From the NCBI GenBank assembly GCA_965276715.1, contig OZ255622.1, forward strand, positions 3,906,001 through 3,970,000: DNA of 64,000 bases, read 5' to 3'. This stretch comes from CAXTPV01 sp965276715. GTDB taxonomy: Bacteria; Pseudomonadota; Alphaproteobacteria; Acetobacterales; Acetobacteraceae. Under the pieces are notes generated by a model. That model worked only from the letters and a program-made list of their open reading frames with translations, was not told where the DNA came from and ran no database searches. The position numbers were made by a program, and so were the translations under genes. This document shows positions 8,930 through 16,668 of the stretch, piece by piece; the first letter of the stretch is position 1; every line of letters starts with the position of its first letter.

Positions 8930-9904
8930 ATGATCGGGGCGATCTTCCGCCGCCTGGTCCAGACCGTCTTCGTCCTGCTCGGCGTCTCGGTCCTGCTGTT
9001 CCTGATCTTCTTCGCCACTCCCGGCGCCGATCCGTCCTCGCGCATCGCCGGCCGCAACGCCAGTCCCGAAACGCTGGCCGCCGTGCGCCACGAGTTCGGC
9101 TTCGATCGTCCGATCTATGTCCAGTACGAACGCATGATGGTGAAGCTGTTCGTGACCCGCGACCTCACCAGCTTCGTCAACCGCGGCCAGCGGGTCGTGC
9201 CCGCGGTGCTGGAAGCGGCCCCGATCACGATCTCGCTCGTCTTCGGCGCCGCCATCCTCTGGGTCGCGGCGAGCATCGCCATCGGCACCATCGCCGCCGC
9301 CACGCGCGGCAGCCTGCTCGACCGCGGGCTGATGATGGCGGGCCTGATCGGCATCTCGATCCCGGTCTTCTGGCTCGGCGAGGTGGTCAACCTGTTCACC
9401 CAGAACCGCTGGCACGACACCTGGCTGTTCTCCTGGGTCCCGGGTCTCGGCTACACGCCGCTGCACGAGGATCCCGGCCTCTGGTTCCGATCGCTGATCC
9501 TGCCCTGGATCACGCTCGCCGTCCTCTTCATCGGCATCTATGGCCGCGTGCTGCGCGCCGACCTCGTCAGCGCCTATTCCGAGGACTTCATCCGCACCGC
9601 CCGCGCCAAGGGCCTCGGCCCCGCCCAGGTGATGATCCGCCACGGCCTGCGGACCTCGCTCGTGACCTTCGTGTCGCTGTTCGGTCTCGATTTCGCCCAG
9701 CTCGTCGGCGGCGGCGCGCTGCTGACCGAAGTCGTCTTCGGCCTCAACGGCGTCGGCCGCCTCACCTACGTCGCACTCGCCAATCTCGACCTGCCGATGA
9801 TCATGGCGACCGTGATGTATTCGGCAATCTTCGTCGTGCTCGCCAACGCGATCGTCGACGTCCTCTATGCCGCCCTCGATCCAAGGGTACGCGATGCCAG
9901 ATGA
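8930..9904 (+). CDS. ABC peptide-type permease, DppB class
   Basis: A 324-residue inner-membrane partner of the DppC protein. The chosen start (8930) gives MIGAIFRRLVQTVFVLLGVS, the canonical DppB N-terminal membrane helix; an upstream in-frame ATG at 8885 would overlap dppC by 35 bp and is less likely. The family loop TARAKGLGPAQVMIRHGLR is clear. Order in this operon is binding proteins, C, B, D, F, instead of the common B-C-D-F order. It overlaps the following ATPase gene by 11 bp. Confidence 0.93.
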   Translation: MIGAIFRRLVQTVFVLLGVSVLLFLIFFATPGADPSSRIAGRNASPETLAAVRHEFGFDRPIYVQYERMMVKLFVTRDLTSFVNRGQRVVPAVLEAAPITISLVFGAAILWVAASIAIGTIAAATRGSLLDRGLMMAGLIGISIPVFWLGEVVNLFTQNRWHDTWLFSWVPGLGYTPLHEDPGLWFRSLILPWITLAVLFIGIYGRVLRADLVSAYSEDFIRTARAKGLGPAQVMIRHGLRTSLVTFVSLFGLDFAQLVGGGALLTEVVFGLNGVGRLTYVALANLDLPMIMATVMYSAIFVVLANAIVDVLYAALDPRVRDAR

Positions 9905-10916
9905 GCCCATCCTCGCCGTCGACGATCTCTCCGTCGGTTTCCGCACCGAACGTGGTTTCACCCGCGTGCTGGAGAACGTGTCGTTCGAGGTCCGGCCGCG
10001 CGAGATCCTGAGCATCGTGGGCGAGAGCGGTTCGGGCAAATCCATCACCTCGCTCGCGATCATGGGCCTGATCGACAGCCCGAGCGCCGTCATCGAGGGC
10101 TCCGTCCGCTACCGCGGCCGCGAGCTCATCGGCCTCGATGCGCGCGCGATGCGCGCCATCCGCGGCGCCGAGATCGCGATGATCTTCCAGGACCCGATGA
10201 CCGCGCTCACCCCGGTCTACACCGTCGGCCACCAGATCGAGGAGGCGCTCTACGCCCACCGCTCGCTGTCGCGCCGCGGTGCCCGCGCGCGCGCCGTCGA
10301 GCTGCTCGGAGAGATGGGCATCCCCGATCCCAGGCGCGCCGCCGACCGCTATCCGCACCAGCTCTCGGGGGGCATGCGCCAGCGCGCGATGATCGCCATG
10401 GCACTGTCCTGCAACCCGTCGCTGCTGATCGCCGACGAGCCCACGACGGCGCTCGACGTCACCGTCCAGGCGCAGATCCTCGAGCTGATCGGCCGGCTGC
10501 GGCGCGATTTCGGTTCCTCGATCATCCTCATCACCCACGACATGGGCGTCGTCGCCGAGACCGCCGACCGCGTGATGGTCATGTATGCCGGCAATGTCGT
10601 CGAGCGCGGGGCGACCGCCGACGTGCTCGCCCAGCCAGCGCATCCCTACAGTTGGGGCCTGCTGCAATCGATCCCGCCCATGCACGGGCCGCGTCCGCAT
10701 CGCCTGACCTCGATCGCCGGCGCCCCGCCAGCCCCGGCCGACCGCCCCCAGGGCTGCCCCTATCGTCCGCGCTGCCCCTGGGCCCACGCCGCCTGCGAGA
10801 CCGTGCCGCCGCTGCTGCGGGTCCGTGCGCAGGAGGCCGCCTGCGTGCTGCCGGGCGAGGGCCGCGACGTGTCCGAGCTCGGCCGCGCGCTCGCCGCCGG
10901 CAACGAGGCCGCATGA
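9894..10916 (+). CDS. ABC peptide importer ATPase, DppD class
   Basis: A 340-residue ATPase. The start at 9894 lies inside the end of dppB; an ATG 27 bp upstream is possible. Walker A is GESGSGKS, the signature is LSGGMRQR, and Walker B is LLIADEPTTALD, with a switch histidine in LITHDMGVV. The C-terminal Cys-rich block (GCPYRPRCPWAHAAC) is the oligopeptide/dipeptide transporter C-terminal region, which in this family often binds an iron-sulfur cluster. It should pair with the next gene's ATPase as a heterodimer. Confidence 0.94.
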   Translation: MPDEPILAVDDLSVGFRTERGFTRVLENVSFEVRPREILSIVGESGSGKSITSLAIMGLIDSPSAVIEGSVRYRGRELIGLDARAMRAIRGAEIAMIFQDPMTALTPVYTVGHQIEEALYAHRSLSRRGARARAVELLGEMGIPDPRRAADRYPHQLSGGMRQRAMIAMALSCNPSLLIADEPTTALDVTVQAQILELIGRLRRDFGSSIILITHDMGVVAETADRVMVMYAGNVVERGATADVLAQPAHPYSWGLLQSIPPMHGPRPHRLTSIAGAPPAPADRPQGCPYRPRCPWAHAACETVPPLLRVRAQEAACVLPGEGRDVSELGRALAAGNEAA

Positions 10917-11884
10917 CCGCACTCCTCGAGGCGGCGCATCTCTCCAAGCGCTACATTGTCGGCTCCCGCTTCTCGCGCGGCGGCAAGCGCACCGTCCAGG
11001 CACTCGACGACGTCTCGCTCGCCGTCCAGCCCGGCGAGACCCTGGGCCTGGTCGGCGAATCCGGCTGCGGCAAATCCACCCTCGGCCGCACCCTGCTGCG
11101 CCTGGTCGACCCCAGCGCCGGCCGCGTCGCCTTCGAGGGCCAGGACATCACCCGCCTCGGCGAACGCGCGATGCGCCCGCTGCGCGCCCGCATGCAGATG
11201 GTCTTCCAGGATCCTTATTCGTCGCTCAATCCGCGCCGCCGGGTGGGCGATCTGATCGGCGAGCCGCTGCGTGTGCACAGGCGGGGCAATGCGGCCGCGA
11301 TCGCGGAGCGCACCCGCGCCCTGATGGCGCTCGTGGGGCTGTCGGCCGAGCACCTGGTCCGCTTTCCGCACGAATTCTCCGGCGGCCAGCGCCAGCGCAT
11401 CGGCATCGCGCGCGCGCTCGCCCTCGAGCCCAGGCTCATCGTCGCCGACGAACCGGTCTCGGCGCTCGACGTCTCCGTCCAGGCCCAGATCGTCAATCTG
11501 TTCGCCGACCTGCAGGACCGCCTCGGCCTGACCTACGTCTTCATCGCGCACGACCTCTCCGTCGTCCGGCAGATCTCCAACCGGGTCGCGGTGATGTATC
11601 TCGGCTCGATCGTCGAGACCGGCCCCACCGACGACGTGCTGCACAATCCCGCCCACCCCTACACCGCCGCCCTGATCTCGGCGGTCCCGATGCCGGACGC
11701 GACCGGCGCGCGGCGCAACCGGGTGGCCCTGCGCGGCGAGCCGCCGAGCCCGTCCGATCCGCCGAGCGGCTGCCGTTTTCACACGCGCTGTCCCAAAGCT
11801 GAGACGAAATGCAGCGAATTGCGACCGTTACTTGCCGAGGCGGCGCCTGGCCGTTTCGTTGCTTGCCATTATCCGCTCGACTGA
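10913..11884 (+). CDS. ABC peptide importer ATPase, DppF class
   Basis: A 323-residue ATPase starting in an ATGA overlap with dppD. Walker A is GESGCGKS, the signature FSGGQRQR, Walker B LIVADEPVSALD, and the switch histidine is in FIAHDLSVV. The C-terminal region has the paired cysteines of the family (GCRFHTRCPKAETKC). It completes a five-protein importer whose genes overlap end to end from 4.6 kb. It is the last gene of the operon; no strong hairpin follows immediately. Confidence 0.94.
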   Translation: MTALLEAAHLSKRYIVGSRFSRGGKRTVQALDDVSLAVQPGETLGLVGESGCGKSTLGRTLLRLVDPSAGRVAFEGQDITRLGERAMRPLRARMQMVFQDPYSSLNPRRRVGDLIGEPLRVHRRGNAAAIAERTRALMALVGLSAEHLVRFPHEFSGGQRQRIGIARALALEPRLIVADEPVSALDVSVQAQIVNLFADLQDRLGLTYVFIAHDLSVVRQISNRVAVMYLGSIVETGPTDDVLHNPAHPYTAALISAVPMPDATGARRNRVALRGEPPSPSDPPSGCRFHTRCPKAETKCSELRPLLAEAAPGRFVACHYPLD

Positions 11885-11938
11885 GGCACAGACTAGGGGC
11901 GTAATCCGTCCGCTGCCTCATCCCGATCGGACCCGGCC

Positions 11939-12307
11939 ATGAACGACGACGAGCAGAAACCGCCGCACCGTGGGGAGAACCCCGACTCGGTCGTTACTTT
12001 TTCGGAAGGACGCTTCGCAATGGCTCCGGCGCCCGCCTGGTGGGCGCAGGAGGAATGGTTCAGCTCGGCGTCGGTCGTCACCTCGTTCGAGATCGGCCCG
12101 CTGCGCAACGGCGTCATCGGCCGGCAGGCGCCGGAGGGCGTGACGGTCTGCCTCGTCGCCAACGACGAGCACCAGGACGTGCGGATGCTGTGGTGCCCGA
12201 CGGAGGCCGACTACACGGCCTTCCTGTGCGGCCCCGGCGCCGTCTTCGCCGCCACCTGCGCCCAGATCCTCGCCGCCGACCCGCTCAAGCGAGGGACGTG
12301 GAAGTAG
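11939..12307 (+). CDS. Conserved-looking small protein of unknown function
   Basis: 122 residues, not recognised. It has a polar N-terminus and a folded-looking core with aromatic and hydrophobic patches (PAWWAQEEWFSSASVVTSF, VTVCLVANDEHQDVRMLWC) but no signal peptide or membrane helix. It starts 54 bp after dppF and ends just before a GC-rich hairpin repeat, so it may be cotranscribed with the importer or stand alone. Confidence 0.6.
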   Translation: MNDDEQKPPHRGENPDSVVTFSEGRFAMAPAPAWWAQEEWFSSASVVTSFEIGPLRNGVIGRQAPEGVTVCLVANDEHQDVRMLWCPTEADYTAFLCGPGAVFAATCAQILAADPLKRGTWK

Positions 12308-12315
12308 GAGAAGGG

Positions 12316-12356
12316 CGGGGCTTTGCCCCGTACCCCACCAAAGGCCGGGCCTTTGG
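12316..12356. terminator. Double GC-rich hairpin, probable terminator and dispersed repeat
   Basis: Two adjacent stem-loops: CGGGGC-TTT-GCCCCG (12316-12330) and CCAAAGG-CCGGG-CCTTTGG (12338-12356), followed by AAACC. They lie 9 bp after a stop codon. The second hairpin with trailing GAAACC matches a repeat form I remember from acetic-acid-bacteria relatives. Related but diverged hairpins follow at 22.7 and 25.7 kb. Confidence 0.55.
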
Positions 12357-12565
12357 AAACCTCTCGTATTAGCAAAGCTGCCCTGGGCGGGCCGCGCGCC
12401 TAGCCGTTGGCCGCCATCCTGTCCCGGAAAGGTAAGCGAGACCTTCGCTGATAGGCCGATGAAACTTGGCCAACTCCGGACGACCGCGATCGAAGACAGG
12501 CTTACCGTCCTCGGTTCGAGGAAAGGACCTTCGATCGTCGCCACAATCGCTCCCGGAGCATCGTC

Positions 12566-13063
12566 ATGCCGCCGCAGCCAAGTCAGCGAAGCAGCACTTC
12601 ACCTCAGGAACAGCTGCTCCAACAAAACATCAATGATCTTGCCCGTGTCATCTCGTCCGAAGCGCGGGGCGTGAACAGCACGGGACAGGCGATGGTCGGC
12701 TGGACGATCGTCAACCGCATGAAACGACATCATGCGACGCGAGTGTCCGCCGCGTGGCACGGTTACTCTCACAGCCACTCAGCCGATTACACGAGCCAGC
12801 AGCTCGCCGTCGCGATTTTGACGGGAAAAGCTCCGGATATTTCCCAAGGCGCCACCCACTTCTACACCCCCGGCACGATGCCGAAGGAAGGAGAGCCGAC
12901 ATTCGGTTGGGACACTGACGGGGGTCTGGAAAGTGTCCCTGGTGTCACCGAACACGGTCGTCCGGTGCGAAACTATCGACCGAGTTGGGCGGTGTCGGGC
13001 GCCGAGATCAGGGTGCCTGGGCTTGGCGACAACGAGTTCAAGTTTTACAAGGTAGTGCCGTGA
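12566..13063 (+). CDS. Cell-wall-hydrolase-like protein (SleB/Hydrolase_2 type)
   Basis: 165 residues. The segment LARVISSEARGVNSTGQAMV (from residue 25) matches the start of the SleB/CwlJ-type peptidoglycan hydrolase domain, with E32 as the expected catalytic glutamate, followed by TIVNRM. A later HFYTPGTMPKEGEPTFG block also fits the family (SHFYNP.. region). There is no obvious signal peptide, so cytoplasmic production or another export route must be assumed. Its stop overlaps the next gene (GTGA), indicating a two-gene unit. Confidence 0.7.
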   Translation: MPPQPSQRSSTSPQEQLLQQNINDLARVISSEARGVNSTGQAMVGWTIVNRMKRHHATRVSAAWHGYSHSHSADYTSQQLAVAILTGKAPDISQGATHFYTPGTMPKEGEPTFGWDTDGGLESVPGVTEHGRPVRNYRPSWAVSGAEIRVPGLGDNEFKFYKVVP

Positions 13064-13668
13064 GAAAAACGTTACGTTTTGCGGGCTTGCTGGTGGCCTG
13101 CCTTGCTGCGGGCAGCGCGCGCGCTTCGGGGCTGCCGGCGAAGCCTGGCTGGGATCCGAGCGATACGGCGCCGACATACGACGCTATCGAGGCCGCGGCT
13201 GCCCGGGCACGCTCAGAGCGGTGCCGGACACCGTCCTGCCAAGCAATCGAGGCAATCGATGGATTGATGGACATTGTCGCTTACATCAACGATAATGCAG
13301 ACATGGCCGGTCGTGCTCGGATACTTTATCCGCCGCGTGTTGTCCGGCGCCGTCTTCGTCAAGTGCTTCTTGACCATCCTGGTCTTTATGCACCGTATTG
13401 CGCAACCAGCGTGCGAATGCTCGGCCGTCTCTCTCCCAACCCAAACGAGACTTCGGTTCCCGTGACGTTGCTGACGGAAGGCGTCGACGTTGATCTCCGG
13501 AGCCATAGACATTGCGTGAAAGACATGGTCGCGGCATTGCCGAGATCGCCCGCCATCGATCGGATCCGTGAGAATGCGGAGAGCATCTGCGAGAGCCCCT
13601 CCGGTGTGGATTCCCGGCCAAGGACGGCGTGCCGAAGGCTCGTGCAGGACCTGTCGGCAACCCGATAG
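13060..13668 (+). CDS. Secreted protein of unknown function
   Basis: 202 residues from GTG 13060 in a GTGA overlap with the hydrolase-like gene. A signal peptide is evident (VRKTLRFAGLLVACLAAGSA, cleavage near RASG). The mature part contains paired cysteines (CRTPSC and later CATS, CESP), suggesting disulfides in the periplasm. Translational coupling to the cell-wall hydrolase suggests a partner or immunity-like role, but nothing in the sequence proves this. Confidence 0.6.
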   Translation: MRKTLRFAGLLVACLAAGSARASGLPAKPGWDPSDTAPTYDAIEAAAARARSERCRTPSCQAIEAIDGLMDIVAYINDNADMAGRARILYPPRVVRRRLRQVLLDHPGLYAPYCATSVRMLGRLSPNPNETSVPVTLLTEGVDVDLRSHRHCVKDMVAALPRSPAIDRIRENAESICESPSGVDSRPRTACRRLVQDLSATR

Positions 13669-13779
13669 CGCCGCTGACTCACACCGTCGGGCGGGATCTA
13701 GGACGCCTCCGCAGCCTGGCCCGAGCAGTTCGATGCCTGCTACGTGGCGACCCGCAAGCCATCCCGCCCGCGCAAAGTG

Positions 13780-14170
13780 GTGGACGAGATACGCGTGGCC
13801 AGGCTGCCAGCCCGGTCGTGACCACCAGGCGCCAGCCGCCGTCGACCGCGCGCCTGCCCACCGCCTCGAGCGCCCGGAGCTCCCGGTTGACCTTCTCGCG
13901 CGAAGGCCCCGGTCATCCGTGCCAAGTCCGCTCGCCATCTCGCCCAGCACCTCCCCCGGGCCAAGCAGGGTGAGCGTCACCTCGCCGCTTCTGGTCGAAA
14001 GCACGCAGACCCGCGGCCACCCACGCAGCAGCACAAGCAGGCCGGCCGCGTGATCGCCCCGACGCAGCACCATGTCGCCGCGCGCGGCCTCTCGGATGTG
14101 GCGCGAGCGAGAACTGCGTCGCGCTCGCCGGGCCGCATGACGCGGAACAGGACATGGGGATCGCCGGCTC
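13780..14170 (-). pseudogene. Decayed Crp/Fnr-family regulator
   Basis: Pieces of a cyclic-nucleotide-binding regulator occur in different minus-strand frames: the domain start (VLFRVMRPGERDAVLARAT), then in another frame RGDMVLRRGDHAAGLLVLL and TLLGPGEVLGEMA, then in a third the DNA-recognition helix region REKVNRELRALEAVG followed by GGWRLVVTT. The dimerisation helix and the first part of the HTH are missing. Frameshifts plus an internal deletion mean no functional product. The 13,669-14,200 stretch otherwise holds no gene. Confidence 0.65.
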
Positions 14171-14200
14171 GGTGAGTCGCACCCCGATCCCGCCATCCGC

Positions 14201-16552
14201 CTATTCGCGGTCCTTCGCGGTCGCGAGACTGATCGTCTTGCAGCTCTTGTGCGCCACCGGCGCCGGTGCCGGTGGCTTGAGCGCCCGCGCCAGCGCATCG
14301 AACTCGATCCGGTTGTCCGCGCTCGATGTCAGATCGGTCCAGATCAGGTGCTCCGTCTTCCGCGACAGCGCCCAGTTCAGCGGGATCGGATCGCCTGGCG
14401 ATGCATGCAGGTAGAAGTGGAAGAAGGCCGGCCGCAACGGTGCGGCATCGGGCGTCATGTCGCCGTCCAGGACGGCAACGTTCGTGGACAGCCGATTGCA
14501 CAGCGCTTCGCGCGCCTTCTGGATCGCGTAGTCCCCATGTCCGGATCGGGTGTCGTAGAGGGCGGCCAACGGCGCCAGCAACTGCGAGGCCGGGGCGGCG
14601 TGCCCGTACGTCTCCGGATCACGCGACGGCCCGCTGCCGCAACGAGGTACGTCGTCGCCCGTCACCGTCGCCTCCGCGTCCGCGTCGACCGCGACCAGGA
14701 TCGGATCGATGTCGAGCGCCGGCGGTCCGGAGTGCGGCTCGTGCAAGACATAGGGCGCATAGACGCGCAGCCACTGCACCAGCTCGAAACCCGTCGTGAC
14801 GCCCGAGTTCTCGAAGTAGCCGCCGTCCACGATGTCGGGCGCGCCCGCGAGGTAGCCGTCCCGCGCCGGACGGATCTCCGCCGTGCGCCGCACCAACTCG
14901 CCCGACGGACTGAGGAACGGGAAGCGCGCCGAGTTCAGCACGGCGGTCGACATCCGCACATCGCTGCCGATCAGCGCCAGCACGTCCTTCGCCCCCTCGA
15001 ACGGCCAGGAGCGCTGCAGGTCGAGGCCGTCGCCGGTCGCCCGCTTCGCGGGCTGGATCGGGATCGTGATCAGCCGCTCGCCGCCATGCACGTCGGTTCC
15101 GTTCGAGATCCAGATCGGCATGCCGCCTCGCCAATGCCCGCGGTCGTGGAATTCGCCCAGGAAGTCCGATCCGAGATCGCCATGCTCCCAGGCCGTGTAT
15201 GGCGGCGAACGCATCCGCCACGCTCGCTCGAAGGCACGCTCGAGCGCACCGGCGCGATCGCCGCCGCGCGGCGGCCAGTTCCCGGTCACCTTCAGGATCG
15301 GCCAGAGCGGCGCCGCCAGCAGCGCGCGCGCCGAATCGTCGAGGATCATGCCGGCCAGCAGCGGCCCGAGCAGGTCGGCGCTGTAATGCGCGACCAGTCC
15401 GTCGTCCTCCACCATCACGGCGTCGGGCGTGGCGATGCGCAGATGGCACGAGCGGCCGCCGCTCGCCGCCCGCTCGACGACGTAGTCGGCGGCACCCAGC
15501 GAACCGCCCGACACCGAGCTGATCGCGAAGATCCCGCCATTGTCGGGAACGAGCCGGTCGATTGCCCGCAGCACGCGGCTGCTCCACAGTCCGGCTCGCG
15601 ACGCACCGCCGGACAACGCCACCACGACCGGACGGATCTTGCCGATGCCGGTCGTGCACTGGTCGATCCATGATCCGAGCGCCTCCGCCAGCGTCGCGCG
15701 CTGCTGTGGCACCATCGGTGCGGGATCGAGGGCCGCGAGCCGTACGCCGTGCAACGGCATGCTCGACGAGGCGATCGCAAGGCCGATCGCGACAACGAGC
15801 CATGGCACCGGGATTTTCCGCCTCTGTCCACGCAGCGGGAGCGTGATCCGGGTCCTGTGCGACCAGACCGTCATCGCGGTCAGCGGGCCCAGCATCAGGG
15901 AGAAGCACGCAAGCGCCGCCGCGGGCCCCGGAAAGGCGCGCGCGATCCACATCGAGAGTTGCCACCGCCCCTGCTCCGGCAGGAAGAAGGTGTCGATGCC
16001 CGCCGCGACGAAGGCGGTCATGCCCACGATCACCAGTCCCCGCGCCATCCAGCCGAGGCGCATCGGCGCGCCGTCGGCGATCCGTCCCCAGGGGGCGTCA
16101 CGCGGCGGCATCGCCGGCTGCGGCAGCACACCGCCACGCCGCCTCCGCCGGGCCGTCAGCAGCCACAGGCCGCCCGCCGTCCAGGCCGAGCACAGCAGCG
16201 CCTGTCCCCACGCCGCGCTACGCAGCGCCAGCGCGCATCCGATCAGGCCGGTGCATCCGAACAGGATCCGCGGCCACCACAGCCACCAGCGGCCGGCGGT
16301 CGTATCCAGCAGCACGAGCGCCTGCGCATCCGTCAGCGACAGGGAGGCGTTCAGCGCGGCCCGTGACCAGAACCAGGTCAGGAATGCGAGCAGGCCGAGG
16401 GCCACCTGGAACATGATCCCGGCCAGCGGATCGTCATGGAAGCCGGACAGGATGTCGGCGAATTGCGGCGGCAGCAGCAACAGCAGCCCCACCACCAGCA
16501 CGAGCAGCGTCGGCGCACGCGTCGCCGTCAGGATCCTCGACAAGGATTGCAT
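14201..16552 (-). CDS. Patatin-like phospholipase domain membrane protein
   Basis: About 783 residues from ATG 16552, preceded by AAGG; an upstream in-frame start would add 20 residues. The N-terminal half has several membrane segments (for example LLVLVVGLLLLLPPQFADIL). The C-terminal half is a patatin fold: oxyanion loop SGGASRAG, nucleophile elbow SVSGGSLG with about S348, and the DG dyad in DGGYFENSG with about D576. The family hydrolyses acyl esters of lipids. The membrane anchoring is a notable architecture. It is followed on the left by a decayed regulator. Confidence 0.85.
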   Translation of the reverse strand: MQSLSRILTATRAPTLLVLVVGLLLLLPPQFADILSGFHDDPLAGIMFQVALGLLAFLTWFWSRAALNASLSLTDAQALVLLDTTAGRWWLWWPRILFGCTGLIGCALALRSAAWGQALLCSAWTAGGLWLLTARRRRRGGVLPQPAMPPRDAPWGRIADGAPMRLGWMARGLVIVGMTAFVAAGIDTFFLPEQGRWQLSMWIARAFPGPAAALACFSLMLGPLTAMTVWSHRTRITLPLRGQRRKIPVPWLVVAIGLAIASSSMPLHGVRLAALDPAPMVPQQRATLAEALGSWIDQCTTGIGKIRPVVVALSGGASRAGLWSSRVLRAIDRLVPDNGGIFAISSVSGGSLGAADYVVERAASGGRSCHLRIATPDAVMVEDDGLVAHYSADLLGPLLAGMILDDSARALLAAPLWPILKVTGNWPPRGGDRAGALERAFERAWRMRSPPYTAWEHGDLGSDFLGEFHDRGHWRGGMPIWISNGTDVHGGERLITIPIQPAKRATGDGLDLQRSWPFEGAKDVLALIGSDVRMSTAVLNSARFPFLSPSGELVRRTAEIRPARDGYLAGAPDIVDGGYFENSGVTTGFELVQWLRVYAPYVLHEPHSGPPALDIDPILVAVDADAEATVTGDDVPRCGSGPSRDPETYGHAAPASQLLAPLAALYDTRSGHGDYAIQKAREALCNRLSTNVAVLDGDMTPDAAPLRPAFFHFYLHASPGDPIPLNWALSRKTEHLIWTDLTSSADNRIEFDALARALKPPAPAPVAHKSCKTISLATAKDRE

Positions 16553-16619
16553 CGCGGCAAGCCTTCCATCTCGACCGGAACGATGCTGGACCGTTTCGTT
16601 GCAACATAGCAAGACTGAT

Positions 16620-16668
16620 GTGAAGCCGGGGGGTCCGGGGGGACCGGCTCCGGTCCCCCCGGCTTCAC
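16620..16668. terminator. Very strong palindrome at the 3' end of the S9 peptidase gene
   Basis: Perfect 14-bp arms (16620-16633 and 16655-16668) enclose a second, overlapping inverted repeat (11-bp arms at 16637-16647 and 16650-16660), so two alternative hairpins can form. The right arm covers the peptidase stop codon. It lies between two minus-strand genes, where it could end transcription of the peptidase before the lipase gene. There is no U-tract, so intrinsic termination is not assured. Confidence 0.55.

Noticed and set aside
14201..16552. Transporter, because of the N-terminal membrane segments
   Set aside because: The C-terminal half has a complete patatin Ser-Asp dyad, so the membrane part is more likely an anchor.
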